This document shows, in pieces, positions 1-5,204 of a stretch of 5,684 nucleotides of DNA (its first letter is position 1; every line of letters starts with the position of its first letter). Source of the DNA: Rhodothermota bacterium (lineage in GTDB: Bacteria > Hydrogenedentota > Hydrogenedentia > Hydrogenedentales > GCA-2746185); the NCBI GenBank assembly GCA_009885415.1, contig VFKU01000261.1:1-5684 (forward strand), written 5' to 3'. The notes beneath the pieces were generated by a model. It was not told the DNA's origin and made no database searches. It saw nothing but the letters and a program-made list of their open reading frames with translations. The position numbers were made by a program, and so were the translations under genes.

Positions 1-284
1 AGTTGACGGCTTCGTCGGTCAATGGGCGCGTGCAGGCGGAGGTGCTAGGGCCAGAGGTGCTGGCCTGTGCGTTGCGCAGTGAGAATGGCGACGTCAAGGT
101 CGGGCTCGCTGCGGAGATTGGTTTTACGCTCGATGCGGCCGCTGCGCGCGGACGCGTGACGGGCGATACGGGCCTCGCGCTGGATCCCGCGGCGCTGGGG
201 GCCTTTCGCTCGCGGGCGGGTTCGGGCGAGACGCGGTTGACGCTCAGCAGCGCCAATGGCAGTATCAGGCTCACCAGGAGATGA
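1..284 (+). CDS. DUF4097-like beta-strand-repeat protein, C-terminal part (partial)
   Basis: This is the 3' end of a gene that begins left of the window. About 93 residues are readable in the frame starting at base 3, ending in TGA at 282-284. The fragment alternates short beta-strand-like stretches with Asn-Gly turns (SVNGRV near the start, SENGDVKV, SANGSIRL at the end) and Gly-rich turns. This is the pattern of the DUF4097/DUF4098 putative adhesin family, whose members form a right-handed beta-helix-like repeat, are often exported or membrane-anchored, and are commonly encoded beside ECF sigma factors and anti-sigma factors. The last codons overlap the next gene (ATGA at 281-284), so the two are probably cotranscribed and translationally coupled. 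The TTG at base 3 is very unlikely to be a real start, because the repeat pattern is already under way there. The role is unknown; sensing or responding to envelope state is inferred only from family context. Confidence 0.72.
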   Translation, partial: LTASSVNGRVQAEVLGPEVLACALRSENGDVKVGLAAEIGFTLDAAAARGRVTGDTGLALDPAALGAFRSRAGSGETRLTLSSANGSIRLTRR

Positions 285-289
285 CCATG
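276..289 (+). promoter_or_regulatory. Ribosome binding site deciding the sigma factor start
   Basis: AGGAG at 276-280 touches the ATG at 281 directly, which leaves no room for initiation there. It lies 6 bases from the ATG at 287, an ideal distance. This favours 287 over 281 as the start of the sigma factor. A third in-frame ATG at 323 lies just before the conserved region but has no comparable upstream purine tract. Confidence 0.6.
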
Positions 290-886
290 GGCGTTCTCGC
301 CATCCGGGTCAGCCCGCCGATTATGCTGAATCCCACTCACGACGACGCCGACGAGGCCCTAGTGCGGCGCGCCAAGCGGGGCCACGCCGAGGCCTTCTCC
401 GAACTCGTGCGGCGGCATCAGCACACGGTGTACAGCCTCGCGCTACGGTACATGCGCGACCCGGCGCTCGCGGAGGACATGGCGCAGGAGGCGTTCCTGA
501 AAGGCTACCGCCTACTGCGCGGGTTTCGCGGGGATTGCCGTTTTTCGACATGGATGTATCGCGTGACGTGCAGCGTTTGCCTGACGGAGATTGCGCGGCG
601 CCGGCGGCGGGGCGAGGTGCCGTTTCAGCCGGGCGATCCGGGCGGCGCGGAGCAGGGTTTCGAGATCGATCCTTCACTGAAGGATACGGCGGAAATCGTG
701 CGGCGCTGCGTGACGCGACTGCCGGAACGCTACGCGACGATCGTGACGATGTACTACCTCGAGCAGTCGCCGTATGAAGAGATTGCGGCGGCGATGAAAA
801 TTCCCGTGGGGACGCTGAAGACATGGATGTTCCGCGCGCGCAAGGAATTGCGCGTGTTGGTCGAACAAGAATTGGGGGAAGTATGA
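287..886 (+). CDS. ECF-family RNA polymerase sigma factor (sigma-70 group 4)
   Basis: This is an alternative sigma factor that would direct core RNA polymerase to a small regulon, typically for envelope or stress response. From the preferred ATG at 287 it is 199 residues, normal for the ECF class. Region 2 covers about residues 22-108 and contains the polymerase-binding segment (LAEDMAQEAFLKGYRLL, 61-77) and the -10-recognition segment (FSTWMYRV, 86-93, followed by a basic run RRRRR at 104-108). A linker of about 25 residues follows. Region 4 covers about 134-190, with LPERYATIV at 145-153 and a helix-turn-helix at about 163-186 (YEEIAAAMKIPVGTLKTWMFRARKEL). There is no region 1 or region 3, as expected for ECF factors. 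It overlaps the upstream DUF4097-like gene, and its TGA (884-886) overlaps the ATG of the downstream membrane protein. The ECF subgroup cannot be assigned from sequence reading alone; it looks RpoE-like. Starts at 281 or 323 are the alternatives. Confidence 0.95.
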   Translation: MGVLAIRVSPPIMLNPTHDDADEALVRRAKRGHAEAFSELVRRHQHTVYSLALRYMRDPALAEDMAQEAFLKGYRLLRGFRGDCRFSTWMYRVTCSVCLTEIARRRRRGEVPFQPGDPGGAEQGFEIDPSLKDTAEIVRRCVTRLPERYATIVTMYYLEQSPYEEIAAAMKIPVGTLKTWMFRARKELRVLVEQELGEV

Positions 887-1287
887 CGGATGCACGCGGG
901 GATCGCCTGGAGCTTTTAATCGAAGAGGCCCTCGCTGTGCGCCGGGACGCTCGCGCGCCGGAGGGTTTCGCGGAGCGCGTCGATGCGCAGCTTTTTTATG
1001 CGCGCTTGATCGCGCGGCAGCGGCTGCGGGTGCGTCAGGCCTGGGCGGCGGGATTGGGCGGCGTCGCGGTGCTGGCAGGCGTCGCGGTGCTGTTCATCCA
1101 GGCCGTCGACGTGCCGGCGTGGGTCGTCGAGAATGTACCGGGGGTGCTGGGTCGTTTCGATGCGGTCTCGGTGCGGCTAAGTCAGGCCGCGCTGCCGATC
1201 GGGCTGACGGCAGCGGGCGGCTTGGCGGCGGCTGCGGCGTGGGGAGCGCTCCGGTTACGGACGCGGCGCGCGCGAGGCGAGCGCTAA
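883..1287 (+). CDS. Small two-helix membrane protein, candidate anti-sigma factor
   Basis: The ATG at 883 overlaps the sigma factor stop (ATGA), with a purine tract GGGGGA at 874-879 just upstream. The frame is open back to 823, but that part lies inside the sigma gene, so 883 is chosen. The product is 134 residues. It has a charged, mostly helical N-terminus (1-52) containing APEGFAERV at 25-33, a segment type common in small proteins next to ECF factors. A hydrophobic helix follows at about 54-74, a loop of about 27 residues, a second Ala/Gly-rich hydrophobic helix at about 102-124, and a basic Arg-rich tail. The likely topology is both ends in the cytoplasm. Position and topology fit an anti-sigma factor that holds the sigma factor at the inner membrane. 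However, there is no zinc-finger anti-sigma motif (His-x3-Cys-x2-Cys), no cysteine at all, and the N-terminus is short. The anti-sigma role is therefore inferred from context; it could be a small accessory membrane protein. Confidence 0.8.
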   Translation: MTDARGDRLELLIEEALAVRRDARAPEGFAERVDAQLFYARLIARQRLRVRQAWAAGLGGVAVLAGVAVLFIQAVDVPAWVVENVPGVLGRFDAVSVRLSQAALPIGLTAAGGLAAAAAWGALRLRTRRARGER

Positions 1288-1340
1288 TCGGCCCGTCCAG
1301 CAGGGTCTGGAGCGCGCGGCGGCCCCTTCGGCGGGGCACC

Positions 1341-1369
1341 TTTCCCAGCGGCGATCATTTTGTTATACT
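1341..1369 (+). promoter_or_regulatory. Probable sigma-70 promoter (extended -10) of the zinc-ribbon gene
   Basis: TATACT at 1364-1369 is preceded by TGT (1361-1363), giving an extended -10 element (TGnTATAnT type). A 17-base spacer separates it from a poor -35 (TTTCCC, 1341-1346), as is usual for extended -10 promoters. Transcription would begin near 1376, giving a leader of about 44 bases. The local AT-richness stands out from the GC-rich surroundings. Confidence 0.6.
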
Positions 1370-1419
1370 CCGCAGTTTCGCGGGGAAATCGACCGTCCAA
1401 CACGTAGAGGGTATTCACT

Positions 1420-1869
1420 ATGGCCGTCAAGTACCGGTGCACCAAGTGCGACCGGAAATTTATCGAGTGGGGCGTTGCGAAGGTGAAATCCGGCAAGGCT
1501 TGTGAAGACTGCCACGGGGAATACCTGCAACAGGTGGGGTATGACGCGGCGGCAGCGGCCCCCCGGAAGAAACCCGCGCTAAAGCGCAAGCGCGTGCGGG
1601 TGGCCGCCGAGGAAGAAGTGGCGCCGACACTGGCTTCCTTCGATCAGGACGAGGTCGTCATGCCCGATCTGAACACGATCAGCGTGGGCGGCGGAACGAA
1701 CCTGGCCGAGGAGTTTGAGGCCCCCGAGACGGTGGAGGTCGAGGCTAGCGCCGACGATGAAGAGGAAGGCGAACCGGTGGCGATCGATGAGGACGCGGCG
1801 ACGGTCGAGGATGTGATCGCGATCAAGCCGGTGGTGGATGAGGAAGAAGAGGAAGAGGACGACGAGTAA
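1420..1869 (+). CDS. Zinc-ribbon protein with long acidic C-terminal tail
   Basis: The ATG at 1420 has GAGGG at 1407-1411, 8 bases upstream, and the protein is 149 residues. Residues 1-40 form a compact zinc ribbon with two Cys-x2-Cys knuckles (C7/C10 and C28/C31) separated by 17 residues, in a layout like FmdB-type regulatory zinc ribbons (the first knuckle follows a short KYRC strand). A basic linker (about 48-61, rich in Lys and Arg) follows, then a region of low complexity. The last third is strongly acidic, ending in a run of about nine consecutive Glu/Asp residues. The tail is probably disordered. Zinc binding is well supported by the four cysteines. Function is unknown: the ribbon could bind nucleic acid or protein, and the acidic tail could mimic nucleic acid or recruit a basic partner. 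The gene has its own promoter and terminator and is not in an operon with its neighbours. Confidence 0.85.
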   Translation: MAVKYRCTKCDRKFIEWGVAKVKSGKACEDCHGEYLQQVGYDAAAAAPRKKPALKRKRVRVAAEEEVAPTLASFDQDEVVMPDLNTISVGGGTNLAEEFEAPETVEVEASADDEEEGEPVAIDEDAATVEDVIAIKPVVDEEEEEEDDE

Positions 1870-1890
1870 GTAGCGCGTCGATTATATTTT

Positions 1891-1939
1891 ACGAAGGCCT
1901 GGAATTGCGCATTTGCGCGTTCCGGGCCTTCGTGTTTTT
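1891..1939 (+). terminator. Intrinsic terminator of the zinc-ribbon gene
   Basis: A long hairpin begins 21 bases after the stop codon. The outer arms ACGAAGGCC (1891-1899) and GGCCTTCGT (1925-1933) pair perfectly. Pairing continues with 1900-1904 against 1920-1924 (one G-T wobble), then an inner stem GCGC 1907-1910 against 1915-1918, with an ATTT loop. Five T residues follow at 1935-1939. On the opposite strand the hairpin is followed by an A-rich stretch, not T's, so it should act mainly on plus-strand transcripts. The minus-strand gene further right transcribes towards it, but would end there only by another mechanism. Confidence 0.9.
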
Positions 1940-1959
1940 GGGTGCTGCGGGGCTGCGAA

Positions 1960-1995
1960 ATGGGAAGTATGAGACGTATGGAACTTATGGAATCT
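1960..1995. repeat. Four imperfect 9-base tandem repeats
   Basis: Four head-to-tail 9-base units start at 1960, 1969, 1978 and 1987. They follow the pattern ATGRRANNT: the ATG, the sixth base A and the ninth base T are the same in all four, and the remaining positions vary. The units lie between the terminator of the zinc-ribbon gene and the 3' end of the minus-strand exported-protein gene. No gene supported here covers them. Their period is a multiple of three, but the frame through them is only a shadow of the opposite-strand gene. Their function is unknown. Confidence 0.6.
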
Positions 1996-2036
1996 CTGGG
2001 GTGGGTGTGCTTTGGTGGAACGCTGCGGCGTAACGG

Positions 2037-2921
2037 TCAGGGCTTGCTAACCGCAGGTGCTGCGCCGGGGGCCGGCGTCTCGGCGGGCGCTGGCTCGGGT
2101 TTAGCTTGGCCCTCGGCAGCCTTGGCTTCGGCTTCGGCGGCGCGCTTCTTCGCGGCTTCTTTGGTCATCACGAGGATGCCGTCGGTCTCGAATACGACTT
2201 CGACGAAGTTAAAGGCGCCGACGAGGTCTTCGCGTAGGAGCGTCATCAGTTTCTTGTCGGGCGGAATCTCGACGGTCCAGCGGCGTTGCACGGCGGGCTT
2301 CTCTTCGATGCTCGGATCAATCTTGAGGTTCGCGCCGGTCTTGGTCCTGATTTCGTCGAGCACGCGGATGAAATCCTGGTTCTTGTAGCTGAGCGGCTCA
2401 GCGGAAACGGGCGCTTCGAGTTTATCGCGCAGAGCGCCGGTGACGCGCTCGCCGGAAGCGATCGTGACTTCCTCGGCTTGGGGAAACATCTTCGCGCGCA
2501 AGCGATCGCGAACGGGATCAATATCGTCGTATTCGATATGATCGACCTGTTTACGCGGGATCAGGAGGGGCGGCTCGCCTTCGAGAAGTTCGATCTCGTA
2601 GTTCACCGGCGTGCTGCGAATGACCTGGACACCGGTCAAAACGGAGCCCGGAGTCCCGGTGCTGCCTTTCATAAAAATCTTGTCGCCCCCTTTGGGCGCC
2701 GGGAGTACGTGTTTTTCGGCTGGGGGCGCCGCGGCCGCGCCGTCCTTTTCCGCGCCGGGCTTGGTCTTGGATTTCAAACCCGGTTTCTTCTTTGCGGGGG
2801 GGGAACCGGCCTCGGGGGCGTTTTCCGTCGTGGCGTCGTCCGCGGTCGGCTCCTGCGACGCCGCCACGAAAGAGAATATCCCCGCCACCAACACGCTCGA
2901 TATGATAAGACGATACGACAC
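2037..2921 (-). CDS. Exported protein with secretin/TonB N-terminus-like (STN) domain
   Basis: The product has 294 residues and starts at a GTG (2919-2921), with AGGG 6 bases upstream. Residues 1-22 are a signal peptide (basic Arg4, hydrophobic core IISSVLVAGIFSFVA, small residues before Gln23). A low-complexity Pro/Lys/Ala linker follows (about 23-78). Next is a beta-rich segment (about 80-165) ending in the acidic patch HIEYDDIDP. Residues about 174-254 resemble an STN-type fold: YKNQDFIRVLDEIRTKTG, then ANLKIDPSI, a strand (RRWTVEIP), a helix (KKLMTLLREDLVG) and a final strand pair ending GILVMTKEAA. This follows the usual order of STN domains (a helix-containing 'reduced set of residues controls binding' block, then 'nu.dps', then a strand ending in 'I'). 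A charged Ala/Glu helix and a Pro/Ala-rich tail finish the protein. No secretin barrel or TonB-dependent barrel follows, so it is a stand-alone periplasmic or envelope protein. The precise role is unknown; the domain call rests on pattern only. Confidence 0.82.
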   Translation of the reverse strand: MSYRLIISSVLVAGIFSFVAASQEPTADDATTENAPEAGSPPAKKKPGLKSKTKPGAEKDGAAAAPPAEKHVLPAPKGGDKIFMKGSTGTPGSVLTGVQVIRSTPVNYEIELLEGEPPLLIPRKQVDHIEYDDIDPVRDRLRAKMFPQAEEVTIASGERVTGALRDKLEAPVSAEPLSYKNQDFIRVLDEIRTKTGANLKIDPSIEEKPAVQRRWTVEIPPDKKLMTLLREDLVGAFNFVEVVFETDGILVMTKEAAKKRAAEAEAKAAEGQAKPEPAPAETPAPGAAPAVSKP

Positions 2922-2995
2922 GGCCGGCCCTGGTCAGCACACCCTCGGCGCCACCGCCCTACGGCGACCGTCTCAGGCGACAATTCCTAAGCCCA

Positions 2996-3024
2996 AGTCT
3001 ACGGACGAAGCACCGGCAAGTCAA
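2996..3024 (-). promoter_or_regulatory. Sigma-70-type promoter of the exported STN-like protein gene
   Basis: Read on the minus strand, a -35 element TTGACT (3019-3024) and a -10 element TAGACT (2996-3001) are separated by exactly 17 bases. Transcription would start near 2989, leaving a leader of about 68 bases before the GTG at 2921. The -35 box is one base off consensus and the -10 two bases off. Confidence 0.6.
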
Positions 3025-3047
3025 CCCACGAGCGGCTATTGAGCAGG

Positions 3048-3053
3048 TATAAT
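3048..3053 (+). promoter_or_regulatory. Consensus -10 element upstream of the receiver-like gene
   Basis: TATAAT at 3048-3053 is a perfect -10 hexamer, 31 bases before the ATG at 3085. No good -35 is visible at normal spacing (3025-3030 reads CCCACG) and there is no TGn extension, so the promoter may need an activator. It lies back to back with the minus-strand promoter, whose -35 box ends at 3024. Transcription would start near 3060. Confidence 0.55.
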
Positions 3054-3084
3054 AGTTGCAGTCGGCGGTAAGGGGACCAGGGCC

Positions 3085-3459
3085 ATGACCACGATTCTTA
3101 TCACGGGAGACGATTTCGCGGCAGTCAAGCCGGTGCGCGGCGTGGCCGAGGCACTAGGCTTTGCGGTGCTGCACGCGTATACCACGGAAAACATTGTCGA
3201 GGACGCGTTTCTCAACGACGTGGCGCTGGTGATCGCCGCCGAAAGCAGTCAACCCTTCGATGCGTGGGAGGTGTGTGAGATTCTGCGCGCCGATCCGTCG
3301 ATCCCCTCCGGTCTGCCGATCGTCTTGATGCACGGCGGCGATGTGAACCCGCGCCGATTCGAGAAGGCCGGATTCTCCGGCAAGATTGCAGCCAACGCAC
3401 CGGATGCAGTGTGGATCGAAGAGATGGTCCGGCTGGTAGCTAACCGCGTCTCGATGTGA
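3085..3459 (+). CDS. Stand-alone receiver-like (CheY-fold) protein with degenerate phosphorylation site
   Basis: The product has 124 residues, the usual length of a single receiver domain, with AAGGGG at 3070-3075, 8 bases before the ATG. The fold pattern is recognisable: a first strand ending in an acidic pair (TTILITGDD, D9/D10), helix 1, strand VLHAY, strand DVALVIAAE (45-53), a WEVCEILRADP helix (61-71, very typical of receivers), strand LPIVLM (77-82), and GFSGKI (96-101), whose K100 matches the conserved Lys. The aspartate that normally ends strand 3 is not present at its usual place: the strand reads VALVIAA, with Glu53 nearby and about two extra residues before the WEVC helix. The conserved Thr/Ser after strand 4 is also absent (MHGG). 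No output domain is attached. I infer a pseudo-receiver working by protein contact, or a receiver with shifted active-site geometry. It stands alone on the plus strand; no kinase gene is nearby. Confidence 0.78.
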   Translation: MTTILITGDDFAAVKPVRGVAEALGFAVLHAYTTENIVEDAFLNDVALVIAAESSQPFDAWEVCEILRADPSIPSGLPIVLMHGGDVNPRRFEKAGFSGKIAANAPDAVWIEEMVRLVANRVSM

Positions 3460-3500
3460 GCCTTGGACGCATAGGCGGGCCGCCCAGGCCGCAACCGCGC

Positions 3501-5204
3501 CTAGAACTCCGTCGCGATCAGATTGCGCAGGCCGAGCTTCAGAGGAACGAGGGCGGCGGCGAGGCTGAGCAGCGTATTGAACACGAGCACAGCCCCGAGT
3601 GCCAGCGCGAAACGGGTCGGATCGTGGTCGGGGCGTATGGCATGCCACGAGAGAATCACCATCTGGCTGCCGATGACGAGGCCGATGTAGCCGACGCTGA
3701 GCAGGAAATTCAGGGTGCCGCCCATTCCGGAGACGATGCGCGCAGGGTTGTCCTCTTCGAAATTCGGATAAAGGCTGCCAAGGCCGACGGCGAGCCCCGC
3801 GAGCGAGAAATTGGCGAGGGCGATGGTGTAGATCGAGACCGCGAAATGGATGGCGTCGACGTGGAGCAGCGCGCAGGACAGCGCCGTCAGCCCCAGCGTG
3901 AACGGCGCGGTCATGGCGACGCTGAGAAAGAATTTCTGGCGGACGAGTTGCGCGCGGGTGATCGGCGCGAGGCCGAGAATCCAGAAGCGGAATCCTTCGA
4001 GGCTGATCAGCGGATACACGAAGCGGCTAGTGAGCGAGGCCAGAATGAGCGCGCAGGCGCCGCTGTTCAGGCTGGCGACCCAACTTCGGTAGCCCGGCCC
4101 GGCGAGATCGAGCGAGCGGTTGCCGAGGTTGGCGATGTAGATGGCCATGATGCCGAAGAAGATCGCGAACTGGGTCCATTGGGTCGGGTCGCGCCAGAAC
4201 AAACGGATGTCTTTGGCGACCAGCGCGCGCGCCGGGTTCGGGAGGACCTCGACGATGCGCAGGAAGCGACCGAGCGGTCCGCGGCCGAGTGGATGCAAAC
4301 GCGTGTGGTCTCCGCCGAGTATCGCGCTGAAGCCGGGCAGAAAAAGCCAGTGCGCGGATTCAGCCGCAAGCCAAACGACCATGAGCGCGTTGGCAATGAG
4401 CAGGGCGAAGCGAAATCCGGCGGCGGAGAGATCTGCGTCGGCGGCGGCGAGGACGCCCTGCGCGGCCCAGGAACTCGGGAGAAAAGGCGACTGCGTCTGT
4501 GCCGTGGCTTGCAGGACCATCGAGACGAGGGTGTCTTCGGAGAGGCGCTCGGCGCTGAGCGTTCGCTTGAGATAGACGAAGAGCGCGGCGAGCGTGCCGG
4601 CGGCGAGCACCGCTAGTGCGACGCGGGGCAAGCGCGGGAAGACGCGCGCGAGGATGAGCGTGACGATGGAGCCGATGCCCGCGGGGATCGTGACGAAAGG
4701 GATGTAGAACAGAACGACGGCGAAATAATAACTCCAGTGCGCGCCGGTGGTGAGTCCGAAGGCGAGGAGCATGGGCGTGCCGAGGTAAGCGGAGGCCCAG
4801 GAGCTGAAGCTGACGCACTCGACAAAGCGCGCGAGGAAAAAGGTGCGGATATCGATCGGCGAATTGAGCAGAAACTTTACTTCGCGCGCCTTGTACATCG
4901 TCGAGAAGGCGATGAGAACGTTCGAGAAGATGAGCATGAAGAACAGCGCGAGCGCGAAGACGCCAAGCATCCGCGCCATGAGGATTTGCGCGAGCGTGAG
5001 CCCCTCCCCCGCCGGCTGCTTGTCGAAACCTTCGGTCTGCAGCCAGTAGAACGCGCGGGCAAAGGCCGCGTAGGCCCCGAACCAGAGGAGCACGGCGGCG
5101 GTGCCGACGACGCCGATCTTCAGCCAGGACTCCTCGCGGATCGCGGCGAGCGCGTGCGCACCCATAAGGCCTTTGGCGCGAAAGATGGCGCGCAGCGCGT
5201 TCAC
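3501..5204 (-). CDS. ABC transporter permease, about 12 membrane helices
   Basis: This is the membrane part of an ABC transporter whose ATPase lies just upstream. The frame is open further upstream, but that part is out of frame inside the ATPase gene. The GTG at 5202-5204 overlaps the ATPase stop (GTGA), and AAAGGGG lies about 10 bases upstream, so 567 residues is chosen; an ATG 13 codons in (5163-5165) is the alternative. Hydrophobic segments fall at about 29-50, 80-102, 134-153, 159-185, 193-212, 264-290, 342-362, 380-400, 425-447, 453-478, 497-519 and 531-555, in two halves of six. Between the halves is a cytoplasmic coupling-type segment with KDIRLFWRDPTQWTQ (331-345), and near 480 is YPNFEEDNPARIVSGMGG, both typical of large bacterial ABC-2-like exporter permeases. 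There is no periplasmic binding protein and no permease loop of importer type, so export is more likely. The substrate cannot be told from sequence. Confidence 0.92.
   Translation of the reverse strand: MNALRAIFRAKGLMGAHALAAIREESWLKIGVVGTAAVLLWFGAYAAFARAFYWLQTEGFDKQPAGEGLTLAQILMARMLGVFALALFFMLIFSNVLIAFSTMYKAREVKFLLNSPIDIRTFFLARFVECVSFSSWASAYLGTPMLLAFGLTTGAHWSYYFAVVLFYIPFVTIPAGIGSIVTLILARVFPRLPRVALAVLAAGTLAALFVYLKRTLSAERLSEDTLVSMVLQATAQTQSPFLPSSWAAQGVLAAADADLSAAGFRFALLIANALMVVWLAAESAHWLFLPGFSAILGGDHTRLHPLGRGPLGRFLRIVEVLPNPARALVAKDIRLFWRDPTQWTQFAIFFGIMAIYIANLGNRSLDLAGPGYRSWVASLNSGACALILASLTSRFVYPLISLEGFRFWILGLAPITRAQLVRQKFFLSVAMTAPFTLGLTALSCALLHVDAIHFAVSIYTIALANFSLAGLAVGLGSLYPNFEEDNPARIVSGMGGTLNFLLSVGYIGLVIGSQMVILSWHAIRPDHDPTRFALALGAVLVFNTLLSLAAALVPLKLGLRNLIATEF

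Noticed and set aside
256..777. Second plus-strand frame of 173 codons inside the sigma factor gene
   Set aside because: It is Arg/Ala/Gly-rich with no family pattern, while the overlapping frame is an unmistakable ECF sigma factor.
1322..1343. Possible terminator after the sigma operon: GCCCC (1322-1326) and GGGGC (1333-1337) with a six-base loop, then ACCTTT
   Set aside because: The stem is only five pairs and the T run is three bases, broken by C's. It is too weak to call, although the operon must end somewhere before the promoter at 1341-1369.
1942..2388. Plus-strand frame of 148 codons running through the 9-base repeats
   Set aside because: It begins right after a strong terminator, has no good ribosome binding site, and most of it is antisense to the exported-protein gene.
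2286..2990. Plus-strand open frame of 234 codons opposite the exported STN-like protein gene
   Set aside because: It has no domain pattern, and the minus-strand gene has a signal peptide, a recognisable domain, a promoter and a ribosome binding site.
3472..3503. Inverted repeat TAGGCG/CGCCTA with an inner GGCC pair in the 41-base gap between the convergent receiver-like and permease genes
   Set aside because: It has an uneven interior and no T run on either strand, so it is not supported as a terminator. It could be chance in GC-rich sequence.
3456..4616. Long plus-strand open frame of 386 codons, overlapping the end of the receiver-like gene
   Set aside because: It lies antisense to the permease gene, is extremely rich in Arg, Glu, Gly and Asp as expected from the complement of a GC-rich membrane protein gene, and shows no domain. 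The permease on the other strand has clear helices and motifs.
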